DNA from: Ceratopteris richardii
Lineage: Eukaryota; Streptophyta; Polypodiopsida; Polypodiales; Pteridaceae
NCBI GenBank assembly: GCA_020310875.1
Contig: CM035432.1
Coordinates: forward strand, 95,985,467-96,049,466
Reading direction: 5' to 3'
DNA length: 64,000 bases
Below the pieces are notes generated by a model that did no database searches, was not told where the DNA came from, and saw only the letters and a list, made by a program, of their open reading frames with translations. Made by a program: the position numbers and the translations under genes. Shown here piece after piece: positions 11,714 to 23,093 of this stretch; position 1 is the first letter of the stretch; every line of letters starts with the position of its first letter.

Positions 11714-12574
11714 TTACAGATGCACAAAACACACAGAAAAATAGACATGCAAAGAGAGGAGAAAGAACGTAGTATTGGGTGAAATTGCCCCCCATGCACT
11801 CTGTTTCAAGAGTCCATAGAGTTGTAGATGGATTGACTTGGTTATGGGCTGGAATTCTTTTTCTACATCATCAGGGAAAGATATAGCCTCATTGAGGGAT
11901 TTAGGTCGTAGGGTGTGAAGCTTAGCTTGGATTCCGACCTCCAAACCATCTTCGTATTTCCACTATAAGCTACCCTCTGGTACTTCTTCAAGCATTCGAA
12001 CCAATATTAGATTTTTCCAGAACAGCTCTGTGTAGGTAGTGACTATGTCACCCTCTTTCCATGGAAAGGCTCTCCATGCACGTCAAAAATTTAGATGATA
12101 TTGAGCAGGAAGAAAAGAATCCTTCAATTTATCTTGGAAAGCATGCAATGGTGTTGGACGCTTTGTACTGTGTTGCACGACATTCCACTAGAGTTGAGCT
12201 TTTCCTACTAAATAGTTAGTGGAAAATTTGACCTTTTCACTTTCAGCATATGTTTCATTAGTATAAAAATCATCAAACTGTGACATCCATGAAAGGACTA
12301 AAGGGCCATCCTTACGGAAATCAAACAATAGAAACTGGTAATTTTTAACAACAATCTTGGAATGCATAACATCAGATTGGGCAGAGACAATTTCTTTTAC
12401 TATCCTGGTAAGGTTGTCTTCATCAGATTGTATCTTTTGGAGGACGACCTCACGTTGCTGGATCTTATTCTGAGCACCTCGAAGTTCATGCCACAAGAGG
12501 TCTAGTTGTTGCTCGAGTGTCACCTCAGGTAGAGGTGAATTACCAAAATTTTCCATGGTGTTCGTAGGGTCCAT
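11714..12574 (-). pseudogene. gypsy gag, second family, minus copy
   Basis: Starting at 12574 the minus strand reads MDPTNTMENFGNSPLPEVTL, a coiled-coil-like stretch, then FRKDGPLVLSWMSQFDDFY, ESEKVKFSTNYLVGKAQL and, after a stop, W.YEDGLEVGIQAKLHTLRP. The plus-strand gag at 16535 begins almost identically, so both belong to one gypsy family. This copy has stops at several places and its pol is absent; a different gypsy element abuts it near 11.5 kb. Confidence 0.8.
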
Positions 12575-12689
12575 GATTATGAAGGGAACAAAACCATCTT
12601 GCTACAGACTTTCCTTGCTCTCAAGCTCAGTTTCTTGAACCTAATTCCCACCCATGCAAGTATCGTAGATCCTCAGTCTAGTGCTTCCC

Positions 12690-12772
12690 TCTTGGATGTA
12701 CCCTAGGGAAATGTACCTTAGAAGGATGTACCCTAGCATGATGTACCCTAATAGCATGATGTACTCTGACAT
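12690..12772. repeat. short tandem repeat around ATGTACCCTAG
   Basis: The word GATGTACC(C/T)TAG or a close variant occurs five times at intervals of 15-21 bases (for example GGATGTACCCTAGG, AAATGTACCTTAG and CATGATGTACCCTAAT). Degenerate minisatellite upstream of the minus-strand gag. Confidence 0.7.
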
Positions 12773-12840
12773 GTGCTGCCTCACTCGTGCCATCTTGCCC
12801 AAGCCTACTTGAAAACGTAAGAGAGAGATGCAACTTGTGT

Positions 12841-13185
12841 TAAATATAAGAGGAGAGAACTAGAGTGACAACACAAAGAGATAGTGTAGTGGTAATGCAC
12901 TTCCCTTGTGTGAGTGAGGTTGTGGGTTTAAATCCTCTCACATTGGTGAATATAGAACTCCTTATTGCCGCTCATAAGTTAAAATTTATTTTCGTATAGC
13001 CAACAACTATCAACGGTCGCCAAGGGAGCCTTGGGTGTGAAAGATGCCAAAGTAATGCCTTAGTTATGCCTTATGTTATGCCTTATGTTATGCCTTAGTT
13101 GAAGCCTTGGAGTAAGGCGAACGAGTAAACATAGGTGTAAATGTAGGTTCTGGTTCTAGAACTAGAACGAAATTTGCTTGCTTAC
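12841..13185 (+). repeat. gypsy leader with antisense tRNA-like unit
   Basis: This is the reverse complement, with divergence, of 16110-16420 in the plus-strand gypsy element; shared words include TAAGGCATAAC, GCTCCCTTGG and GGCAATAAGGAG. Within it, 12879-12941 reads like part of a tRNA: A box-like TAGTGTAGTGGTA at 12882-12894 and B box-like GGGTTTAAATCC at 12924-12935. It is antisense to the adjoining gag. It may be an old SINE captured by the gypsy family. Confidence 0.6.
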
Positions 13186-13194
13186 CTCTCATAT

Positions 13195-13790
13195 AGTGCC
13201 CTAAGGTTTTCCAATGTTTTAATTTCTTTGAGGAACTGATTTGTGAGAAATCGCCAACTTTGTGAAATTATATGTCGATGCATATGCAGAGAGTGTTGCA
13301 AATAGGTGGCATGTATTGTAGAGGATGGTTTGTGGAGCTCCAATATATATTCAAAATGATTTGAATCTTTTTAAGTGAAACTTAAAATCTAATTTAAGTA
13401 TGTAAAGTTTCATTTTAAGTCTTGGTACAGGTGGAGAGAAAAGATCAAAATAGTAAGCATATATCACTATTTGTGGTCCTAGTGGAGAGTAGCTATGTTC
13501 CATTGTTGCATTGGGGTGTTAGAATCATCCCCCGTCAGTGGCATCATGGCCAATTTTGAGGCTTGGAGACATCACTAAGCATCATTTTGAAGACTTGAGG
13601 GGATCAAGACAACTCGTGAAAGCACAAGGAGGACTTATCAAAGCAATACGACAACAAAAAGGAGCTTTGTCGATTGAGATCTCAACTAGTTGAAGGCTAG
13701 CAAGCGAGAAGCTATAAAAAGGTAATATCCACACCTTCTAAAGAATAAAAACACTTGACTAGAAGCTTGAGGAGCATCTTAGAGCTCATT
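13195..13790. other. no recognisable gene
   Basis: AT-rich sequence between the gypsy leader and the copia gag at 13.8 kb. It may include LTR or leader DNA of the copia element, but I could not find a pair or a primer-binding site. Confidence 0.4.
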
Positions 13791-13802
13791 ATGACTTAGT
13801 AT

Positions 13803-15264
13803 AATGCACAAATAGAGAAGTTAAAGAAAGGCAATAATCAACCATGGAAATTTATAGTTACCAACTACCTTATGGGCAAAGGATTGTAGGGATTAGTGAG
13901 CGGCAAGGATCCAATGCCTCATGTACATGATCCACCACTTCAAGTGCAGGTCAAAGCACTTAATGAATGGATAGAAAGGGATAGGAGATTCATATTCATT
14001 CTATCCCAACAATAAGCAATAGGATTATAGGGCATATACAAGACTTGTGCACATCCAAGAAGGTTCGGGAGACCATGGAGAGATCATACTCTTCATCAAC
14101 CAAGGAAAGGAAGATTCAGTTGAAGAATGAGCTAAATAATCTTAGAAAAGCACCAAGTACTAGCATAAATGAGTATATTTTGAAGGTTAACGATCTTGGA
14201 GATGCCCTAGGCTTAATTGGGAGCCCAATCAAAGATGACGATCTTGTCACGCACACTCTCAATGGCTTGAGAGAGGATAAAAGGTGGAAAGCATTCACCA
14301 CATCAGTTTATGTGAGGGATTCCATTCTAAAATTTGATCAATTAGTCACATTGATGGTGACCGAGGAGATGAACCAAAGAGGTTTATAATCAAAAGACAA
14401 CCAAGCCCAAGTTTTCTATGCAGGTAGAGGAAAATGCAAAAGAGGTGGACAACACTCCCAAGGCAGAGGGATTGGAAGGTCAAACTCAAAATCAAGCAAC
14501 CAAGAAGGATCCAACCAGAGCTATGGATCAAGAAGAAGAGGAGGAATATTGCATGGAAGAGAAGCATCAAACAATGCTACAATTGTGGAAAATCGGGCCA
14601 TTATGCAAGAGATTGTTGGTCCAAAGGAGGAGCCAATCAAGGATACAAAAGGAACCAAGGTAATTATCCTACTACTTCAACAAATTCAAAAAATGAGAAC
14701 TTGCTTATGGTGTATGGGTCAAGTGAAAAAGTCAATTTAGATTTTAAATGGTGCATTGACAATGGTTGTAACAACCATATGAGTTGCAATAAGGATCTTT
14801 TCTTTAATTTACACTTACCCATCACCAATGTACAAGGAAAGAAGCTCATTCAAGTGAAGGAATAGCAAAGGAAAGGAAAAGGAAAATAACGAAGACCATC
14901 AATGGGTAGACATGGAATCTCGAGTAATGAAGATATGGAGAAATAGAAACTCCAGGACTTAAAGAATCTAAACAAAGAAGAATGAAATTCCCACCACCTA
15001 TTGTTGAGGTAAGGTCATCCAATAGGGTTCAATACCTTGTTCAAAGGTTAACTTATTATTCATTCATTGGAAAACATTATGCCTACATGATTCAAGTTAT
15101 AGCTTGTGAAGAACCTTTTTTGAAGAAACAAATAAGCATAGGAAATGGGTTGAAGCCATGGATGAGGAATTCAAGTAACTTGAAGAAAATGATACTTGTT
15201 CATTGGTGCCAAGAACAAAGGACAAGAAATTCATTGGAAACAAATGGGTGTACAAGGTAAGGAT
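13803..15264 (+). pseudogene. copia element, internally deleted, plus strand
   Basis: The gag starts near 13803 (AQIEKLKKGNNQPWKF, then TNYLMGKG) and continues at 14045-14389 with SSSTKERKIQLKNELNNL and GLREDKRWKAFTTS. A zinc knuckle CYNCGKSGHYARDC lies near 14570-14615 and a protease-like WCIDNGCNNHMS near 14753-14785, with Asn in place of the usual Ser of D-S-G. After 14865 the frame jumps to the N-terminal RT region (VEAMDEEF, ENDTCSLVPRTKDKKFIGNKWVYKVR) and stops at about 15264. Integrase, most of RT and RNase H are gone. It matches the minus-strand copia at 57-59 kb closely. Confidence 0.85.
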
Positions 15265-15326
15265 GCATGCTCACTTTCCTCTACATCATCTAATCCTTTC
15301 TATACAACATGCAACTACACCTTCTC

Positions 15327-15344
15327 TCTCTCTCTCTCTCTCTC
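15327..15344. repeat. (CT)n microsatellite
   Basis: Nine CT dinucleotides in a row, just after the truncated copia. Confidence 0.95.
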
Positions 15345-15402
15345 TTTTATGAATACAAACCACACAAAAAATATACATCCTCACATATACTATTATGAAT
15401 TA

Positions 15403-15903
15403 TGGAATGTGTTGAACAAAGAATTGTTGGAGTGTTTATTTATTAATGTATTAATGTGTTTTGGTGTTTTTGATATAGCAATTGAAGGGTCATGAGGATG
15501 AAAGGTGTTAAAGGATGGACATCAGTAATCCGATTTATAATTTACACAGTTTGTAAATAAACCCATGTAGAGGGTTTCTATTTCTAGAAATAGTTAATAA
15601 ATTAGTGGTTAGAATAACGATCAATGTAGACCATAATTTCTATATTCAAAGCAAAGTCTCTCTTTTGTTTAAGGCCAGCTTTTATTTTTTGCATGATTTT
15701 TGAATCCTCTCTCATGTAATCACTATTTCTATGTAATAAAAAAATCCTATAAATACGTGCACTCTATGGATTGTCAAAACAGAGTACATGGGGGAAGATT
15801 GCACCCAATACTACATTTTGTCTCATCTCCTGGTGTGTCTATTTTTCTGTGTGTTTTCAACATTCATAACCTATGTGTGCATGTGAGTAAGATCCTAGAA
15901 ATA
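15403..15903 (+). repeat. gypsy 5' LTR
   Basis: Starts TGGAATGTGTTG. It contains a TATA-like CCTATAAATACG near 15750 and is followed by the primer-binding site. Copies with the same features begin at 21070 and 25263. Confidence 0.8.
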
Positions 15904-15917
15904 GTGGTATTAGAGCT
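15904..15917 (+). promoter_or_regulatory. primer-binding site
   Basis: TGGTATTAGAGCTC, one mismatch from the TGGTATCAGAGC that pairs with the 3' end of plant initiator tRNA-Met. It sits directly after the LTR. Confidence 0.75.
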
Positions 15918-15964
15918 CTTCATGTTTCATTATGGATGGGTCTATTTTTGTTTGTTTTGGCCTC

Positions 15965-16100
15965 TATTCATTGTCGAATTCTGATTCTGATTCCAATTCC
16001 AATTCCGATTTCGGTTTCTACTTTTTCTATTCCAATTGCAATTCAGATTCCAATTTGTGTTTCTATTTCTGTGTCCGTTTCCTTTTTTTTTTCCTATTTT
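15965..16100 (+). repeat. leader repeat of GATTCY/TTCCAATT units
   Basis: Irregular tandem hexamers such as TTCTGATTCTGATTCC and TTCCAATTCCGATTTC run through the leader. The same kind of tract follows the LTR copy at 25263, at about 25850-25940. It is therefore a feature of the family. Confidence 0.65.
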
Positions 16101-16307
16101 AGTTTTCGTTCCAAAACCAGAATCTGTATTTATACCTACATTTACGATTTCGGCTTACTCCAAGGTGTGGACTAAGGCATAACTAAGGCATTACTTTGGC
16201 ATTAATTTGGCATCTTTGGCTCCCATGGCTCCCTTGGCAACCGTTGGCTATGTGCGAACCAATCTCAATTTACGAGTGGCAATAAGGAGTTTTATATTCA
16301 CTAAGGA

Positions 16308-16370
16308 GGGAGGGTTTGAACCCACAAACTCATTCTCGTAAGGGAAGTGTTTTACCACTAGACTATCTCT
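16308..16370 (-). repeat. tRNA-like unit in gypsy leader
   Basis: On the minus strand it reads GATAGTCTAGTGGTAAAACA, with an A box-like TAGTCTAGTGGTA (16353-16365), then a B box-like GGGTTCAAACCC (16312-16323). Spacing fits a tRNA-derived internal promoter, but acceptor stem pairing is not visible. It is antisense to gag, like its counterpart at 12879-12941. A tRNA-derived SINE relic is the simplest reading. Confidence 0.55.
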
Positions 16371-16534
16371 TTTTTGTTGTGAGTTTACTTCATGTTTCTT
16401 ATATTTAACACAACTTGCATCACTTTCTTATTTTATCAATTCCCAAGAACAAATCTTTCTTTTAAATTTTAATTCAAGCAATCTGAAAGTTATTGTTACA
16501 TATCTAGCAAGAAGGTTTTGTCCTCTACATAGCC

Positions 16535-17600
16535 ATGGACCCTACAAACACCATGGAGGATTTTAGTGAGTCACCTTTACCCAAGGTAACACTCAAACAA
16601 CAGATTGAGCTCCTTTGGCACAAACTTGGAGGTGCTCAAGATGAGATCTGATAATGCAACAAAATACTCCAAAAGATGCAGTTTGATGAAGAGAACCATA
16701 TGGGGGTGGTATAAGCTATTATCTGTACCCAATCATGTGGCACACATTCCAATATTGGTGTTAAAAATTACCAGTTTCTATGGTTTGATGGCTATAAGGA
16801 TGGCCCTTTAGTTCTTTCATGGTTATCATAGTTTGATCATTTTTATGCTAATGAAACATATGTTCAAAGTGAAAAAGTCAAATTTACAACTAACTATTCA
16901 GTAGGAAAAGCTTAACGCTGGTGGAACTTCCTATGCCATGGTACAGATCATCCAACAACGTGGAAGGCTTTCCAAGTTAAACTAAAGGATTCTTTTCATC
17001 CTTCTCAATTTCATTTACATGTTTGACATGCATGGACAACCTTTACATGGAAGGATGGTGACATAGTCACTACCTACAAGGAGTGGTTTTGGCAAACTTT
17101 ATTATTGGTTCGATTGCTTGAAGATGTATCAGAGGATAGCTTGCAGTGGAAACACGAAGATGGTTTGGTGGCTAGAATCCAAGTGAAGCTTCGCACCCTA
17201 TGGCCTACAACCGTCAACAAGACTATCTCTTTTGCCTATAATGTAGAGATAGTCTTGTTGACGGTTGTAGGCCATAGGGTGCGAAGCTTCACTTGGATTC
17301 TAGCCACCAAACCATCTTCGTGTTAGACCCACATTTCATATGAACCATAATTTTAATGTCCCATTGTACTCTGGTTTTCCTCGTCCTCCATAATCCAATC
17401 AATCAACTAAATTATCTCTCTAACATACCAAACCACCTACCCTACAAACTTCAGTGGTGGATTCCCAACAAAAGTGACCACATATCACCTACTAGAATTG
17501 TGGTAAACCTGGACATACGAAAATGAAGTGCCGATTGCAACCTCTTAACATGAAACCAGCTATAGCTCAATTGCATAACATGGAGGCCCATATGAAGAAA
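16535..17600 (+). pseudogene. gypsy gag, broken by inverted duplication
   Basis: The frame starts MDPTNTMEDF at 16535 and can be followed, across frame changes, through the counterpart of the minus-strand gag at 11714-12574 (the segment EDGLVARIQVKLRTLWPTTV corresponds). At 17245 the coding sequence turns back on itself in a perfect 80-bp inverted copy, so the remaining gag is lost. A damaged zinc knuckle follows near 17495-17540, NCGKPGHTKMKC, with its first Cys replaced. Confidence 0.8.
17151..17324. repeat. perfect 80-bp inverted repeat, 14-bp spacer
   Basis: Positions 17151-17230 and 17245-17324 are exact reverse complements over all 80 bases; the 14-base spacer is TTTGCCTATAATGT. The left arm is normal gag coding sequence, so the right arm is a newly made inverted copy. 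Its lack of any mismatch contrasts with the many mutations in the rest of the element. Confidence 0.97.
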
Positions 17601-17626
17601 TTCCTCTTGTTTGGATAGAGAAAGCA

Positions 17627-17824
17627 TTGGAGAAGGACTTAAGTAACTTGGGTAATGATATCTCTATTCATTCTTTATTTTGCATGCAAGGTACTATCAA
17701 TAAAAAACTGGTTAATAATTTACATGATAATGGTGATTCACATGATTTCATTTCACATTTATTAGTACAAGAACTTAAAAAAAAGACATTTTCTTCCTTC
17801 TATAAGGTGAAAGCTACATTTTAA
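17627..17824 (+). pseudogene. gypsy protease fragment
   Basis: A 65-residue frame holds FCMQGTINKKLVNNLHDNGDSHDFIS. In gypsy elements the protease active site D-S/T-G-x-S-x-x-F-I-S lies at the equivalent place; here it reads D-N-G, so it is probably inactive. It is followed by the start of the RT region after more stops. Confidence 0.65.
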
Positions 17825-18229
17825 GGTAGTCATTATAATGTAACACGAGAAGTGCAAAATGTTTTGATTAGCATAGGCCTATATGTACACGGACAAATAA
17901 TTTTTTTGCATCTTTGCAATCTTATGATGTTATAATCGGTATGCCTTTTTGTCATCATTATAACCCATGTATTGACTACCATACACATACCTTTGACTTT
18001 GAATTTAAAGGTCAAATCCTTACTCTATCTATGCAACATGATTTACAATAATTTCCATTGATTATTCATACTCAAGTATAACGTACATTTAGGAAAGGAT
18101 TCAGTTCATGAATTGTTTTTGTCAATTTCATAAATGATTATACTCATACACTTCCCACCACATAAACCTTTCATGACTACTCATAAGGATTGTTTTATGT
18201 CTGATTATCCCTCTCAACTACAACCAACA

Positions 18230-18960
18230 CGAGGATCCTTTGAACATAGCATAGACTTAATTCTTGGTAGTTCTCCTCCTCATAAAGCACCTTATAGGCA
18301 TGGCCCATGACATCAAAAGAAAATAGAAAACAAAGTGAAAGACTTACTTGACAAAGGAAGTATAAGGCCTTCTTCCCCATTTGGAGCACCAGCTCTTTTA
18401 GTAGAGAAGAAGAACAAAACTTTTCGAATGTGCATTGATTATAGAGCCCTTTTCAAGATCACAATAAAGAATAGATACCCTATTCCTCAAAAAGATATCT
18501 CCTAGATAAGTTACGAGGAGCTCATGTCTTTAGTAAAATTGATCTCAAATCGGGTTAGTATCAGACTCGTATGACACAAAGTGATATTTTCAAGATCGCA
18601 TTTAGAACTCAAACTGGCCATTATGAATTCATTGTAATGCCCTTTGGATTTACTAATGCTCCTACTACATTTGCATGAATGATGAACAACATTTTTCTTG
18701 ATTACCAAGCTTTTTTTCTTGTATTCTTTTATGATATAATTGTTTATAGTAAGAATCATAGTGAGCATGAGCAACATCTTAAAAAAAAAATTCATTTGCT
18801 ACAGGAGAACACTTTTTATGGTAATCCTAAAAAGAGTTACTTCTTTCAACGTAAGCTACAATATCTTGGACATATTATTCCAAGTGAAGGCCTATACCAC
18901 AATTAGTCAATAATGTTAGTTCATTTCTTGGGTTGGTTAGTTTCTATACAAAGTTTGTTC
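18230..18960 (+). pseudogene. gypsy reverse transcriptase, broken
   Basis: The plus strand encodes gypsy RT pieces: [35 protein letters not shown] near 18335-18450, [16 protein letters not shown] near 18615-18660, and FFYDIIVYSKNHSEHEQHLKKK near 18717-18790. In the catalytic box the first Asp of the usual F/Y-D-D-I is replaced by Tyr. Frame changes and stops separate the pieces. Confidence 0.8.
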
Positions 18961-19480
18961 AAAATTTTTCTACTTGAGCTTTGCCCCTTACCTTGTTATT
19001 GAAAAAGAAAATAAAATTTGCATGGGGCATACCAAATAAAAATCCTTTGAAAAACTCAAACATGCACTTTCACATGCACCTATTTTATAGTTACCTGATT
19101 TTTCACAAGTATTTCATGTCACTACTTATGGAAGTGCTTTAGGAATAGGTGTTTTCTTAATGAATAATGATCATCGCATTGCGTTTGCGAGTAGGAAGGT
19201 TAAGCCCTCTAAAAAGAATTATAGTGAATATGATAAAGAATTGTTAGGAGATGTGCATGATTTGCAAATTTGAAAACACTATGTTATGGGATTTGAGGTG
19301 TTAATCAGAACTAATCAACAAGCTATGAAGCATTTATTAAATCAGCCCTTAATCTTTGATCCACATCTTAAATGGGCTTCATTCATTCTAAATTTCCAGC
19401 CCATGATCCAGTATCAATCTGGTAAAGCTAATGTCATAGCCGATGCTCTTAGTCGTTCTCCTTCATATTCTATTGCTTTG
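18960..19480 (+). pseudogene. gypsy RNase H
   Basis: The coding sequence goes on with an RNase H region: YGSALGIGVFLMNNDHR and NYSEYDKELL near 19130-19245, then, in the open frame 19286-19717, RTNQQAMKHLLNQPLIFDPHLKW and YQSGKANVIADALSRSP. The last motif marks the end of gypsy RNase H. A TGA after QI near 19273 interrupts the frame. Confidence 0.8.
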
Positions 19481-20911
19481 CATAATATTTGTGCAATCCA
19501 AATTCATCCCTTTCAAGAAATGATTTCCACTTATGCATCTGATTTGTATTTCGCACTTGCATGGCATGAATTCAACAATGGTGCACCTTTAACTGATGAA
19601 CATTATACATTTAATCATGGGTTACTTTATTTTCAACATCGATTATGCATAATCCAAGATTTTAAAGATTTTATCATCAAAGAAATGCATGAACCATCTT
19701 ACATGGGTTATAGCTGAGGGATAGAGAGCACCATTTCTACTTGCAAAGATTTCTTCTTTTGGCCCCACATGGAAAAAGATATTTCTCAATGCATTGTATG
19801 TTAGCATGTAAAATGACATCATGGTAAAGCGTTTGGATTATTAATGCCACTTTCCATTCTAAACAAACCATGGGAACAAATCTCTATGGATTTTATCATA
19901 GGTCTTCCTATCACTTCATCACATAAAGATATGATTTGGAAAATAGTTGATAGGTTTAGTAAATAAACATATTTCATTCCTTGTAGAAAAACTTTATCTA
20001 CACCTCATGCTGCAAAATTATTAATTAAATGCATTTTCCGGCATCATGATTTCCTAAAGTAAGGTTATCTTATCGTGATGTTGGATTCTGTAATCATTTT
20101 TGGGTTGCCTTATTTCAACATTTTGGTTGTAAAATAGATTTTACCTCTATATTTCATCCTGAAAGTAATGGAGAAAGTGAGGTGACAAACAATACTATTC
20201 TTGATTTATTGCATTGTTATTCATTAGATAGTCCCACTAATTGGGATGAAAAGTTGCCATTGCTTCAATTTGCTCACAATAACACCACACACACTACTGT
20301 TGTTCGTGCACCTTTTGAAATTGTTTATGGTAAAAACCTTCCCATTCCCATGTCGCTTACTCAAACTTACATTCCAATGGCTCACTTTATTTTTCAAGAT
20401 CACATTTCTATACTTCACGATCTTCAAAAGCACATTATGAAATGTCAAGAATGTTATACACGTAATGTCAATACAAAAAAATTAGCTAAGGAATTCAAGG
20501 AAAATGATCTTGTATGGTTGTGTATCAATAAAAGACATCTCAAAAATATTTTGCAGCATCCTAAAATTAAACCTGCACCATGATATTATGAGCCATTTGC
20601 ATTATACAAAAAATTACTGATAATTCATTTACATTAGATATACCATCTAATTGTACTTAAACCATTTAATGGAACTTTACCACTCCCTCCACTTCTTTTT
20701 TACCCTTGTTGAATTAATCAACAATCCAAAATCTTAGTTCCTCATAAAATAATTGATCATGATGTGACTACTACATGCACAGGTACTCAATATCATTGTT
20801 ATTTAATTAAGTACAAAAATCACTCTATTGAAGAATGTCAATGGATACATAAAACACAATTAACAACCCATTATGACCACTTAATTTCTGCATATCATAC
20901 ACAAGCACATT
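19480..20911 (+). pseudogene. gypsy integrase and chromodomain-like end
   Basis: Integrase pieces follow RNase H: FFFWPHMEKDI, KPWEQISMDFIIGLPITSSHKDM with the first catalytic Asp, damaged core sequence, then an open frame 20182-20583 with LPLLQFAHNNTTHTTVVRAPFEIVYG. The second Asp region is scrambled by stops. Near 20790-20880 the plus strand encodes YHCYLIKYKNHSIEECQWIHKTQL, resembling the chromodomain of chromovirus-type gypsy integrases. Confidence 0.75.
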
Positions 20912-21069
20912 AATATAACTTCTCCATGAACATTTCCATGCATGTGTTTTTACATGGAACATTCTTATTTTTATTTCGTGATGGAACATGTGACTGGCCA
21001 TTCATGTTTATTTTTATTTTATCAATTGATGTTAGTTGCTTATTTAATTGAGGGCCATGGTATGAAGTA

Positions 21070-21572
21070 TGGAATGTGTTGGACAAGGAATTGTTGAAGT
21101 GATAATTTATTAATATATTAATGTGTTTTCGTGTTTTTGATATAGCACCTAAAGATTTATGAGGGCCTACAAGGCGTGAAAAGATAGACATTGATAGTTC
21201 AATCTATAATTTATATAGTTTGTAAATACACCCGCGTAGATGGTTCTATTGTTAGAAACAATTAGTAAAGTAGTGGTTAGAATAAAGGTCACTCTAGACT
21301 GCAATTTTTGTTATATAAAGCAAAGGCTTTCTACAAAAGAGACCAACTTTTATTTTTCCCATGCTTTTTGAATCGCCCTCATGTAAGCACTATTTCAACA
21401 TAAGCAAAAAAAATTCTATAAATATATGCACTGTGTGGACTATCGAAACAGAGTGCTTTAGGGGAGATTACACCCAATATTGCATTCTATTTTATCTTCT
21501 AGCGTGTCTACTTTTTTGTGTGTTTCCATCATTCATAACCTCTCTGTGCGCATGAGTAAGTTTCTGATAACA
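21070..21572 (+). repeat. gypsy 3' LTR
   Basis: It begins TGGAATGTGTTGGACAAGG and ends TTTCTGATAACA, in direct orientation with the copy at 15403. A TTGAGGGCCATGG purine-rich stretch just upstream may be the polypurine tract. After 21572 comes CA-rich DNA. Confidence 0.8.
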
Positions 21573-21837
21573 TACACACAACACACAAAACATATAGGTA
21601 TATACACACCAACATAGATGTGCATGCATGTACTCATTCACACTTGGTTTCACTTGATAGCACACATAATCATGGACATTTACATGCTACCACAGACAAT
21701 ATTCACATAAACACCTTTTAATGGATGCAATACGCATACATAGATCACATTCACATACTTCTTTTTTTGTGTTTTTCTTTTTTTAGATTAATACTATTTG
21801 GATTTATTGTGTTTTTTTTAATATTTATTTTGTCTAT

Positions 21838-22697
21838 CTTAGATATAGATATTCTTAGATATAATTGATACTCTACCCACATGTGATTGCAAATGATCCA
21901 TGGTACTCTAAGTTGTACGGCCCCCAATATGAGGAGAAGCCTTTTTGAGAGTCTAGACATTTGTGAGGAGATCTACATGAGACAAGCAAAAGATCTAGAT
22001 GATCTATGTGAGTCTAGTTAGAAGGCTAGCCAGGGCATATACTTTAGTCAAACCCGAACTCCGGAGGTATGAAAGTTCGGTAGTCAACCAATCTCAAATT
22101 ACCATGATGTATCTAGAATCCGAGAGGATGGCCATAAGTGTGCAATCAACCTATCTAGAATTATAGTGACGAGTTTGGTAGTCAAGTCTGGAATTACATT
22201 AACTAGTTTGGTAGTCAACGTGTTTGGAGGTTTTGTTATCAGTTTGGTGGTTTGGATTTCTATGGTGGTCTAGGTTTAGTCCAGAGATCTATTGAGTCCG
22301 ATAGTTACAAATGTTCCAAAATTAGAGATGAGACCGATAGTTATGCCTAGAACATAGCATCAGGTGGTCTTGGAGATCATGCCTAAATCAGTGGATTACG
22401 TAGGCCTCAATTGCTGAGGAAAATCACGGTTATGCACATTATAAAGCCCTTCATCTAGAGTCTATCTATATCATTGTTGGCACTCAAGTTCAAGCACAAG
22501 GCAAAGGAATGCTTCAAAGAAGTGGACACATAATAAGAGGAGCATGTAGGGAGCTCCAAGAAGCACATGTCAAATTTTCGAAAGAAATCCCTGTAAAAAC
22601 AGTGATTTTTATCACTAAAAACCATTGTAAATATCATTTCACATTTTTGTAACTCCATTTTGTTCCAGTCAAGGATTCCTCGAAATTGAGAAGTAAT
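21838..22697 (+). repeat. copia LTR fragment, inverted relative to 2.5-3.0 kb
   Basis: The first 200 bases are the reverse complement of 2780-2988, and further in both copies carry GTTTGGTAGTCAAC-like repeats. No copia internal region follows; instead a gypsy LTR begins near 22700. A solo or truncated LTR is likely. Confidence 0.6.
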
Positions 22698-23093
22698 AAA
22701 AGTATCTACCTACCAATTTTCATAATTGTTAGAATTTGTTTGGGCCCTCAAAAAAGACCTAGAACCTAGCTCTTAATTAGGCCAAACACTAGGCCGAGAT
22801 AGGGCCAAAACTAGTCAAAGAACTATAAAAAGAGCTAGAGAGTTTATTTTTGAGGTTGGTGTGTTAGAGAGTGAGCATCTTAGTAGTCTGTGAGAGATTT
22901 GAGCTTTTGTAAGAAAATTATTTGCAATAGAGAGCTTTCCATTGTTCCTCTCTTTGATCTTGCCTCATTAGCATGTGTATGTGCTTGTCACTCACATTTT
23001 CTCACCACAATTGCTCACGATCTTCATATCCTGCTCACGTCTCCGTGGATTGACAAGTAAAGGAGGTGGTGCTTACGCTTGAGCTAGACCAAA
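22698..23093 (+). repeat. gypsy LTR-like repeat, copy 2
   Basis: Matches the minus strand of 7370-7757 along its length. It includes TATA-like ACTATAAAAAGAGC near 22825 and ends before a gypsy primer-binding site. It therefore looks like a 5' LTR. Confidence 0.7.

Larger units (their letters stand above)
15403..21572 (+). mobile_element. Ty3/gypsy retrotransposon with both LTRs
   Basis: LTRs at 15403-15903 and 21070-21572 are in direct orientation and clearly similar along their whole length (TGGAATGTGTTG start; shared words GGTGTTTTTGATATAGCA and CTATAAATA). Between them lie a primer-binding site, a leader with GATTCY repeats, an antisense tRNA-like unit, gag, zinc knuckle, protease, RT, RNase H, integrase and a chromodomain-like end, in the gypsy order. 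Stops and frame changes occur in every domain, and gag carries a perfect inverted duplication at 17151-17324. I could not find a clear target-site duplication. Confidence 0.85.

Noticed and set aside
16308..16370. A tRNA gene
   Set aside because: A and B box-like words are present but there is no acceptor stem pairing or convincing anticodon arm; better read as a tRNA-derived repeat.
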